From Papilionanthe hookeriana x Papilionanthe teres (Eukaryota; Streptophyta; Magnoliopsida; Asparagales; Orchidaceae): DNA of 64,000 nucleotides. Position 1 is the stretch's first letter, and the number at the start of each line of letters is the position of its first letter. Under the pieces are notes generated by a model that made no database searches, was not told where the DNA came from, and saw only the letters and a program-made list of their open reading frames with translations. The stretch lies in contig CM040429.1 in the NCBI GenBank assembly GCA_022702705.1, positions 7,387,419 to 7,451,418 of the forward strand, read 5' to 3'. Positions 54,997 through 64,000 of the stretch are shown here, piece by piece. The position numbers were made by a program, and so were the translations under genes.

Positions 54997-57235
54997 GGCT
55001 CTGTTTGGCGCAGCTGCAGCTTTTCAAATTTTCAATTGCATTGCGCTACGTGAAAATTCGTCAGTGGAAAGTTCATCTATGGAAGTTCATGTAGTTGTTT
55101 GTTGCAGTATGTGTGAAAACAAGTATGCAAGAATCGTTTCGTAAAAATGACAATTTTGCCCCTGTTTAGTTAAACTGTTTGGAACAGAACAATGACATCC
55201 TTACATGTGATACATCAGAACCATAAATTCACTGTACAAGCTAAACATTTAAAAAATAGTCTTATACAATTTTTAGCCAGTCCCAGAAGCCATAAATTTG
55301 ATAATTTTAAGGAAATTTTTAAAACAAAAACATTCCTAGTCTGACTAATCAACTATGCAATCCATTAATATTTAGCACCTCCAACTATGGAAACACATAA
55401 GCCTTGTCATTCCACAAAAATTTGAAATCAAACATCACTGCAGTTCAAATGCTTTCTGAGTATAAAGTGACTCACTCAAATACATATTTTGATCACTCAA
55501 CAAAATATGATATAGATCTTTATAAAGAAATAAAAAAGGTTGATTACAAGCCATATAAAATTCTAACAGAAGAATGGAAGCGGACATTAGACAATACCAG
55601 AGATTAGTTGAAAATTTATTCTGCCTATGCTACACCAGTCCTTAAATCGCTTTTACAGTAAATCATATAAGTAAATTATGCACAAACCAAAAAAATATCA
55701 CACTCAACCTATTTGCAATGTTCTAGTGTACCTAAAATCAAATTTCTTAAAAATGGATGCTTCATATAAACAAAATACACTACCAAACAAAAGTTATACT
55801 AATGGCAATTACACATGATCACCGGCAAATAGAAGATAAACTTCAAATAATGCACGCTGTTGAGAGGAAAAATAGTACATTCAAGAATAAAGAAACAAAC
55901 ATTAACTCTAAATTCAAATCAATCATTCAAGGCATAAAAGACCTTCATAAATTAAAATGATATTAGAAGATTTAAAGATTGAATAAAATAAACCTACGAG
56001 GATATATTATGAAAAAAAAAAAATTCTCATCAATACCAACTAGAATCTAATACTACACGACCAAACCAAATATATAAAAGTAGATAAGCATTTCCTAAAA
56101 CTAAAAATTGGACAATGAATAGATTTCTACTCTGTATATTCCTATACAGTCACAAATTACCAACGTATTTGCAAAAGAGCTTTGCAGTCTTGCATTCAAA
56201 ACATTTATGCAATCTTGGAATGATAAATCATTCTTGTTTCTTCCTTGGTCTTCTTAAGATTAGCTCAGAACTTTGTTCTCTGGTCAAAAAAGTTGAAATT
56301 TGAAACCAGTGATTCTTCTGATTCTCATTCCGTTATTATAAAAACCCTGCATGTTATCAAACCATTATACTTTGATCCTTCTCAGTGTTGCATAAGCCAG
56401 AACTCTGTAACCAAAAAACATGATCACCAATGCCACAATGCTTGTCATTATACTGACCTGCCCTTCTACCTCAACCACCCTATCGCCAGTTATGTCATGG
56501 TTATGTGATACAGCTCTGCAGAAATTAATAGCCTGAAGCAATAGACAGTAAACAATGTGTATTTCAACCATCTCATGCAGATTGGAACTTCTGCACAAAA
56601 AAACCTCCAGCGAGAAGAAAAGCGAGCATTGTTATGGTAACAATTGTCGATGCCTTCTTTGCATTCATTATAGCACTCCAATCACCAGCCCTAGCCCCTG
56701 CGCCACAAGCACATAGCCTAAGATCACCACCATGGTTAACAAGAAAGCTCCGAGCTCGGGCCGAAGCGAAGTCATCCAATAGATGATGAGGACGAAGACG
56801 GCTAGCAGAACGAGCTCCATCGGGAGATCGCCCACCATCCGAAGAGGACAACCCAGATGATCGAGACGAAGAAGAGCAATCGAAGCCGGTCCTGCATGTC
56901 GTGAAGGCTTTGCGGTCTGCAAGTGGAGGAAGCCATGGATACGAGAATCTGGGCTGCATGCGAGGAGGAGGACGACGTTCGGAGGAGAAGAGGAGGAGAG
57001 GGGAGAAGTTCGTAGCCTGCGAGGACGAGAATGCGGGCTGGATTGGTTTTGGATGGGTGTAACGCGAAGAGGGCACGGGGGTAAAAAGCAGGAAGGCAAA
57101 GCTGGGACGCGGGTCTGTGGGAGCTTTCCGCTTTCGGGGAATATCGCGGCACGCCGCAGGGCCACCACCGCCCAAACGATCGAAAATAGCGTTGACTTGC
57201 CGCGAAGCAACTCTACCGCGGCGCCAAACGGAGCC
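54997..57235. mobile_element. Candidate Pack-type PIF/Harbinger transposon carrying an ABCG fragment
   Basis: The left end GGCTCTGTTTGGCGC (54997-55011) and the complement of the right end GGCTCCGTTTGGCGC (57235-57221) match at 14 of 15 positions. TTA flanks both sides (54994-54996 and 57236-57238). TTA/TWA 3-bp duplications with short TIRs of this type are characteristic of PIF/Harbinger. The left 1.4 kb is AT-rich without coding signal. The right 0.9 kb is GC-rich and holds a minus-strand ABC transporter fragment (56365-56905) preceded by a proline/serine-rich open stretch. No transposase is present. It lies upstream of the first VPS53 exon seen, between copia G and copia H. Confidence 0.78.
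56365..56905 (-). pseudogene. ABCG (white-brown complex) half-transporter fragment, frameshifted
   Basis: Matches the C-terminal transmembrane domain of plant ABCG half-transporters (ABCG14/21/22-like; exact member not resolved). Blocks in order on the minus strand, each in a different frame from its neighbour: DMQDRLRLLFFVSIIW (about 56895-56850), then MVGDLPMELVLLAVFVLIIY and RPELGAFLLTM..GYVLVAQGLGL (56838-56690), then AIMNAKKASTIVTITMLAFL (56675-56610), then MRWLKYTLFTVYCFRLL (56580-56530), then VSIMTSIVALVIMFFGYRVL and AYATLRRIKV-stop (56440-56365). A segment of about 30-40 codons between the first two blocks is missing. The nucleotide-binding domain is absent. No intron is visible within the 540 bp. 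Confidence 0.85.
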
Positions 57236-57549
57236 TTAATCAATTTCATAAGTTTGTGTGTACCCTTTAGCAAAAAGTCTTACTTTCTATCTTTTAATAA
57301 GACATTCAAGTATGCATATCAAAGTAAAAACTCATTTCAACCTACAATGTAATTTCCTTTGGGCTTATTTACAATCCCCCGAGCATCATTTTATTTCTCC
57401 CACAACATTTCTCAATTTTTGCCTTACTAAAGCTTTTAAGAGCTTTTGGAAAAATGAGAATATTTAGAATAAAAAAAATTCTATTAAAGGAAGAAATGCA
57501 TCCAAGTGACAAATAGTAAGAATGGATATAAAGGTTATTTTGTGCAACT

Positions 57550-58100
57550 TCTAGTACCTTTTCTAACAGCAAAATTGGAGTAAACAAACTCTCTACCTTC
57601 CATAATGGGATCTCCCTTCAAAAATAGGAATGTGCAAAGTAAGATTTATTTTCAAAAAAAAAATGATACCATCACTAATATTACAAGTTCTAACACAAGG
57701 ATAAAAGCATTTGTATAAGTTTTCTGTAGAAAATTAATAAAGAAACAGACTTAATTTCTCTAGGGTTTAATTTTTTTCTGTTTTCACTATGAATGGAAAT
57801 AAAAGAGGAGCATCCAAATATTCTAGGTATAAATCATTAGAGATTTCGACATGAGAATAGAACTTGATAAGACATTCATCAGGAGTTTTATATTCTAAAT
57901 TTCATGAACAAAATTAATTTATCATGTATACAATGGTGAAAATAACTTCCTCTAAATAAACAACCATTTTGCTTTTCAGCAAACCCATTCTGTAGCAGTT
58001 TATTTCCACAAGATGACTCATGGATCATGCATTCTTTTTGGAATAGATATTTAAAGATGGGATGAAGTAATCTCTTTATCAAAAATGATTTTAAATCATC
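57550..58100 (-). mobile_element. Ty1/copia relic H (integrase C-terminal part)
   Basis: On the minus strand, IHESSCGNKLLQNGFAEKQN (about 58030-57970) matches the copia integrase block (HQTSC..TPQQNGVAERKNR). LEYKTPDECLIKFYSHVEIS (about 57900-57840) matches the following NRMPS..L.FKTP block. The surrounding DNA to 57240 and 58440 is probably part of the same relic but shows no further motif. Confidence 0.6.
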
Positions 58101-59750
58101 AAATGAAAGGCAATAATAATGTTGCTAACATTAGAATTTTCTTTTTTATATCAAGAAGATTCAAATATGGACGGTAGTCAATCAGAAAAATGAATCAACA
58201 AATCCATAAAACATTAGGAACTAAGAATGTGTTGAAATAATCCATAATACAACTGAACAATATGCGGACAATACATCCCCATTTACAATAATTGAGTAAT
58301 ATGTAGACAATAGTTTTTCATCCATGACAATTCAACAATCTATAAAAAGCAGCTTTTTATCTCCAATAATATGTGAACATATTTCCACTTTTGTTATGTA
58401 ATTAAATATAGATCATAGAATTAAAGAACAATCTTTATATTTGTTTATTTACATCATAATTATTTCTCCACCTATTTATGCACAGTTTCTCATTTTATTT
58501 TTCACACACAACAAAAGGATAAAAATCAATTACATAATCTCCCATTTTCTACTCTACTATCTTCTGATTCAATTTTTCAGAAATGGTAGTAAAGCTATTA
58601 ATGTTCAGCTCTCTGATAAGTTAAGAGATCATTCAATACAGAGTCTCTCCTCCATGCCGATGGGTTCTTCACCAACACTGAATATTAATATTCATCCAAC
58701 AAATGTGATCATAAAAATATGTGAATTATCCACTCAAAAAGAAGACGGTGCCACTACTACAAATGAAATGATGGCAACTATCACAGAGTAGCCATTGGTC
58801 AAGAAGCTGACTACTCTAAAGCTAAAAATCAACTTCAAAATGAAAAACTTAAATCCAAAAAATAGAAAATCAATGATAAACATCGGACTAAAAGTATTCC
58901 CAGAGAATCAATAGCAAAGATAAATTGCAATAGCCTCCTTGTTTCAGTCGTCTAGATAGCAAACTAAAGACAATCAACTATTCTCACAATAAAAGCTGTC
59001 TGAAAGACCAGAACATCACCAAATAAGCTCGGTTGCACAAAAAGGTAAATTCTCGTATTCCCTTATTGCAAACAAGTAAAAACACCTATAAATTTGTTGT
59101 TAGCAACAATTTTCGATGTCACATGAGCAGGATGTTTGTCTGAAGTTATGGGACTACGCTTAGCTTTCTGTCGTCTAACACATCCTAATGGAAATCTTAA
59201 TAAGTATCTGTTGACCTCACTTTTATCGAGATTTAGTTTTCCTTCTAGGATTTAGGGTTCTAGCTTTAGGAGCTTCCCCGACGATCTTTGATTCCTAGCA
59301 ATGGGCCTACCTCGTTTTAGAACATTCGGACCCACCTCTTTACTCTTTTGGAGTCCCGCACGAGATTCCGCACCTCTAGCTCATAGCAGGTTGGAATTGA
59401 CGTCGGGAATTCAAATTGAGTCTCCATAGGATCAATGGACATTAGAACAGCCTCGTGCACGTTTTTGCACCACCGAGCACAAATTTCTCGATTCGCGGCC
59501 TCGACGCCTTCAAGTTCTCCTCAACGGATCAAGACTGAAGTCAGAATGCCAGAACGAGCGACGACGAGTCAGAATTTCAGAAAGGATCGGATTTGACGCA
59601 CTTTCGACCCGACCGACGACGAAGTTGCCCGAACGACGCCGGATCACAAAATTGACTGTGCCGATGCGTCCGGAGCATCGAATTTGCTAGGGAGGGACAT
59701 ATAATTTGCTATATTTCCGAGCGCGAGCAGAATACGCGAATTAAATACTT
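58101..59750. other. No gene recognised
   Basis: AT-rich to about 59200, then sharply richer in G and C. The 116-codon plus frame at 58441-58791 has no recognisable domain and an AT-biased composition typical of chance frames. I searched for N-terminal VPS53 exons here and found none. Confidence 0.4.
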
Positions 59751-62500
59751 TCTTTTAAAATATAATAAAATATATATTTTAAATCTATTTTAAAACCTAA
59801 ATCCCTTAATAACCGGACATTTGGTCTTGCCCCCGCCATTTTGCACCCCTCCGCGGCTCTTCCCTCCTCCCTTCGACCCGGGTGAAACCCTAAGGGTGGA
59901 TTTATCCCTCTCGCGCCTCATTAAGGCCCCTGCAAACCGTTCTCTCACGTGGGTAGGGAGTCGACTTACCTGTTTCTTGTGTCGTGCGTTGTTCGAAGTT
60001 TTGGCTTCCCAAAGTCGCACCAGGTTGAATGTTGCTCGTTCGAGCTCTTCCTCTCCCGCTCTGCCTCTCTTGGCACAAATGGGGGAAGTTTTCCACTTCC
60101 CCGTGCCTCTTCTCCCTTCTCGAGCCTTCGTTTAGCAGAGCGGATGGGGGGAATTTTCAGGTTGGTTGGTCTTTTCTTCGGAGCGTTGAGCAGGAGGAAG
60201 GGGCTGAGGCTTTTCTTCTGTTTTTCTTGACCGAGGGGATCGTTTCTCTATTCTGGAACTTCTCTTCTCTATTATGCAATCATTCTTCTCTATTCTCTAC
60301 ATTCTACTTCTCTTCTCTTTCCTTTTCTGCTGGGAGTCAACTCGGTGAAGGCTTGTGAGAGCAACACCTCCAGTTGGATACTGTTTTGAGCTGACCGAGC
60401 CCCCGTCGCTTCATATAGAGGTGGACTTTGGCCTCTTGCTTGCTTCCTTTCTCGGTTCCCTGGGCTTTTTTGGCTGTTAGAACACTAAAGTATGAGTTCT
60501 ATGGGCTTTCTTGCCTCATGACACAATGCATTAATGTGCTTTGGAGGTTTTGATGGATATGTTGCACTTGGTTGAGTTTTTAACATCCTTCCCCTCTCTA
60601 TTTATTGCAAGTTACACCATCTAAAAAAAAAAGGGAGAAAGAAGCATTAAATGTGTTTGGAAGGGCTAGTTCTCACATGCTTTTCTTTATAAATGCTAGT
60701 ACTCTTCTTTTGTCATATTATTTGCATATTTGGAAGTCTGAAATACATGCTAGAGGCCTCACCTATACTTGAGAAACACTTGTTGTGGCTTGTCTTTATT
60801 TCATTTCATTGTTTTCTATGGCAGCATGAAAGGCTTAATGCTTGTGGGAGAAATACACGGAAGAGGGGAGGCAGTGATGGTATGATTTTAGCTTCACCTG
60901 ATTGCGGTTTGGTCTGTTCCTAAGCTTAATTTTGTGTGTATTTATGTGTCATGGTTCTGCCTTGAAATTGGTCTAATTTTAGGCAGTTTGGTGGTCCTGT
61001 TTTGGTGCCTTGTTTGGCTCGGGTTTTCTCTGCTTCTGCTACCCTGCAGCTACTCTATTTAGGGAGCTCGGTTTTCCTATTGTAATGGCCTCCATGGCTG
61101 CTCCCTTTGCACTATACTTGGGAGCTTTGTTTCTTTGTTTTAAGTGCCTCTATGGCTGCCCTTGCACTCTTCATACAGGGCTTGGATTTTACTGTTTTAA
61201 TGTTATTGTGGCTGCTCCCTTTGTACCACACTTGGGAGCTTTGGTTTGCTGATTTTGGTGCTTTATAGTTGCTCCCTTTGCACTTTATATGGGGGCTCGG
61301 TTTTTTGGTTCTTGCTGCCTTGCAGCCGCCTCATTGCACATAGGGGCTTGTTTTTCTCTGTTTCTGCTACCTTGCAGCTAACCCCAGCACATAGGGGCTT
61401 GGTTTTTTCTCTGTTTCTGCTGCCTTGCAGCTGCCCCATTGCACATGGGGGCTCGGTTTTGTGGTTCCTGCTGCCTTGCAGCCGCCCCATTGCACATAGG
61501 GGCTTGATTTTCTCTGTTTTTGCTGCCTTGCAGCTGCCCCATTGCACATGGGGGCTCGGTTTTGGTATTTTCTCTGCCTTTGGATTAGCACCTTGGCAAC
61601 CTATATATGGCTCGAGTACCTATGCTGGATCTATGCTTCAGTGAATTTTTTTGGGACTTGAATATTGGAGCTTGATTAAAGTTTTATATAAGCTTAAATT
61701 GTGGCATTCATTTGGGATGTTATTCATATATTTGGCTCAGATTTTAATACTTGTTTGGGCTCATTGCTGTGACATTTAGCGGAGCCGGATTGCGACGTTT
61801 ATTAGATTATATTCTGAAGTAATTTTGTATTCCGATGTGCGTCGAATTTGTGAGTTTTGAGTCTAGCTTCTTCTAGCAAGTCTTTTGAGTCTGGTTTGGG
61901 GTTAAGGGACCCCGAGTAGAAGTCCAAGTTTAGGGGTCTTCCCCGCAGCTTTGTTTTATGTTTCTCTTTTCTTTGTCATTACTTAAGTGTCATGGGAATG
62001 GGTTCATGATCACTGCAGGTGTCCGGTTCACATCACGAGCGTGACGACTGCTTTAGGTCTTTCCCTTAGGACGAGTGAGGATCGTCTGGAGTCCGGATGA
62101 TCGACTCGAGTTGATTGGTTTTGAGAACCAATTCACCTCGTTTCGCGATTCCGTGTTAGGTGAATTGCTTTCTCCTCTCTCTTTCGATTGATCCCCCGTC
62201 CTCGATTTTCTCTTCGCTTCGGTTCAACGTCCGCACTCGCAGGGGACATGTAGGTGTGCACATATAGCCCTTTAGGCTATATGTGGGGCCATCAAGCAAG
62301 GCTGTAAGTAGAGTGATTGGGGTCGAGGACGGTAACTATAGTGCTTATGTGTGCTTAAAAAAAAGGGACCATTAGAATAGTATCTCCTTGTCTTTGAGTA
62401 AAAATCTCCACTGGAGTCGAGGCCAGGGATCGACGATGCTATTTGCAAATTCTAGTGAGACTGTTGCCACCAATACCCTTAAGTTGTTAGTAGTCTAGTT
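59200..62500. other. GC-richer unclassified region, possibly a long LTR
   Basis: Composition changes near 59200 and includes a CpG-rich block at 59480-59700 and 59820-60180. Open frames on both strands at 59821-60358 overlap one another and have no known domain. The region includes a 52-bp minisatellite and ends in sequence resembling retroelement leader DNA. No TIR pair, primer-binding site or RT motif was found, so its class is open. Confidence 0.35.
61010..61590 (+). repeat. 52-bp minisatellite, about ten units
   Basis: Units of 51-53 bp are clear from 61318 on. Each starts CCTTGCAGC(T/C)GCCCCATTGC and continues ACATAGGGGCTTG or ACATGGGGGCTCGG with a T-rich tail. The two variants tend to alternate. 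Units before 61300 are more diverged. The open frames through it (plus 61246-61644, minus 61263-61547) are repeat artefacts. Confidence 0.9.
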
Positions 62501-63120
62501 CGATTGACAGGTTGTTAGCCTGTGAACTGTACTACTTTATAAAAACAAATATTTTGAAGCAAAATCTCCTCTACGACAAAATTACTTCTTACTCATAAAT
62601 TTTATATGCATGCAAACTAAAATGAATGAAAATTAGTAAAGATCCACGGCTAATTACTCGAGTAGAAGTTAGAACTGCCCTCTGTAGGGTGTCGGGCTGG
62701 TAGCTCTTATTCAAGATTGGGACGCACATAGCCCAGTTCCGAGTCCTCCCCGCCATCATGCTTACGGTCCTTTTTTTTAGGTGTCTCATGGCTTTCTTAC
62801 GGTTCTCTGTGAATTTAGCGGGACATCTGTGAGTATCTTTTTTTAGTGTTTTTGTGGTTTTACTACGGCTTTTGTGTTCATTCGTGATTTTCATCAAGGT
62901 TTCCCACGGGACTTCTTCTCTTTCTTTCTCAATTTTCTTTTTTTTCTTTCGTCTTTCTTATAGGGTTTTCTTCCTTTCGCTTTTCTTTTGGATTTACCAC
63001 CGGATTTCATACTTCGTCTTTCTTGCATATACATGAAGACTCTACTCGGGTTTCCTTACTACGTCTACTCTGGTTCTTTTTTATGCTAATCCCTTTCTTA
63101 CAGGAAATAAAATGAAAATA
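62501..63120. other. Pyrimidine-rich stretch, no gene seen
   Basis: Strong T/C skew on the plus strand at 62770-63070. The long minus frame (62589-62897) is Lys/Arg/Thr-rich as expected from that skew and has no recognisable relative. Confidence 0.4.
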
Positions 63121-63129
63121 ATAAACAGG

Positions 63130-63480
63130 TAGCAATGTATTGCGGGGAGTCAGCGCCTACGGTACACTTGTAGCACCGTTACCTCTTTTCTTTACCGCGT
63201 TACATGTTTTACCTTTTTCAGTACATATACTTGTTAGTATAGCATGTTTTACTTTCTGCAGCGTATACTCCTGCTTAGCATAGCATGTTTATCGTAGCAC
63301 GTCTGTTTAGCATAATCTGCCCGTGATACATGTCTCCTGCTGTTTACTATAGAATGTTTTACTTTTTTTTAGTACATACTTATGTCAGTTTACTGCTTAG
63401 CGTAGCATATTCCTGTTTCTCTGTTTTCTTTTACCACTGCTCATGTTACTGTAGCATACACTCACGTTTGAAATAAAATA
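63130..63480. repeat. Degenerate TAGCATG/TTTTACT repeat tract
   Basis: Variants of GTAGCA or TAGCATGTTTTACTTT and CAGTACATACTT recur about every 60-70 bp. Units are too diverged to define a clean consensus by eye. Confidence 0.55.
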
Positions 63481-63679
63481 ATAATAAAAGGGAAATAATA
63501 AAACGAACAAAGCACCGACAAAACAATTGCATGCTCATTTAAACTCCGAATCTGCAACTGCAACGCTGCTATGAAGTGGAGTACAGAACACGACTTCGAG
63601 GGCAGCACGGTCATCTTCAACAGCAAAACTTGTGTCTACATCAGCAAAACCTTTTCTTAGTCTAAATAACAAACCATAG

Positions 63680-63830
63680 GACTTTGAGGTAGTCTGCCTA
63701 GTGCGACATAAATCCTCACTTGTTCTTTTAGGCCTGTCGTACGCTCTTGCTTGTGCAATATAAACCTTAATTCACTTTAGGATTCCGAGGTCGTCGTCCG
63801 ATACGGCATAAATCCTCTTATCTTCCAGGT
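63680..63830 (+). repeat. Three degenerate 50-bp tandem units
   Basis: Units ending TTGTTCTTTTAG, TTCACTTTAG and CTTATCTTCCAG each contain a version of GCGACATAAATCCTCACTTG (GCAATATAAACCTTAATTCA, CGGCATAAATCCTCTTATCT). Confidence 0.6.
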
Positions 63831-64000
63831 CATTTGCATAATCGGGATGTTATGCAAATGTAATTCCTATAATTAATTGACAAGATTGAAATCTCAATAA
63901 ATTCATTTCCAAAATTTAAAGCCAACCATAGGATAGTCTGGGACGTCATCGAGGTTCTCCTCGAGATCCGTGGCATCCCCTACCTTTCCTTCTTTTGGAT

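Noticed and set aside
58441..58791. 116-codon plus frame
   Set aside because: AT-rich chance frame next to a copia relic, with no conserved motif.
59821..60358. Overlapping plus-strand open frames (104, 93 and 109 codons) in GC-rich DNA considered as a gene
   Set aside because: Several frames are open at once, there is no domain, and no splice-linked downstream coding sequence was recognised.
61010..61590. Regular 52-bp repeats considered as a CRISPR-like array
   Set aside because: Units are contiguous without unique spacers and the DNA is plant nuclear.
61246..61644. 132-codon plus frame and 94-codon minus frame with repeated peptides
   Set aside because: They are translations of the 52-bp minisatellite.
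62589..62897. 102-codon minus-strand basic protein
   Set aside because: Lys/Arg/Thr richness follows from the pyrimidine-rich plus strand; no family resemblance.

Overview
This is nuclear DNA of a flowering plant. It is AT-rich, has GT-AG introns, and carries two conserved eukaryotic genes whose introns are swollen by plant-type transposable elements (Ty1/copia, Ty3/gypsy, RTE-type LINEs, Mutator- and hAT-like MITEs, PIF/Harbinger). The species cannot be told from the sequence. No prokaryotic feature, CRISPR array, rRNA or tRNA gene was recognised.

Both genes lie on the minus strand. (1) OLA1 (YchF-type Obg-like ATPase): the start codon is at 13034 and exons 1-4 (residues 1-158, including the P-loop) end at 2849. 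The rest lies beyond the left edge. Intron 3 (7.7 kb) holds three RTE-type LINE copies, and intron 4 holds a gypsy fragment that runs off the left edge. (2) VPS53, the GARP/EARP tethering subunit: fifteen exons between 49077 and 20049 encode the C-terminal 538 residues and the stop codon. The N-terminal exons were not found, so either the intron above 49077 exceeds 14.9 kb or the gene is broken there. All exon joins given here keep frame.

Layout: 1-2.3 kb gypsy A; 2.8-13.0 kb OLA1 with LINEs and MITEs; 13.0-20.0 kb intergenic DNA with a PIF/Harbinger transposase relic (16.2-16.9 kb) and a tandem array related to a MITE end (18.6-19.3 kb); 20.0-49.1 kb VPS53, whose introns hold gypsy B (24.4-30.0 kb), copia D (32.2-40.4 kb, exact TAACT target duplication) with copia E nested in it, copia F (42.3-44.1 kb) and seven MITEs; 49.5-53.3 kb gypsy C, which lacks reverse transcriptase; 53.4-54.8 kb copia G; 55.0-57.2 kb a TIR-bounded, TTA-flanked element carrying a broken ABCG transporter fragment; 57.5-58.1 kb copia H; 59.2-64.0 kb a compositionally different, partly GC-rich region with minisatellites and no recognisable gene.

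The most unusual item is the 2.24-kb element at 54997-57235. It has PIF/Harbinger-like ends, a 3-bp TTA duplication and a frameshifted ABCG C-terminal domain, which makes it a candidate Pack-type gene-capturing transposon. Second is a 240-bp long-TIR MITE family with 9-bp target duplications. All ten copies seen lie in introns of the two genes or just upstream of the most 5' VPS53 exon found.
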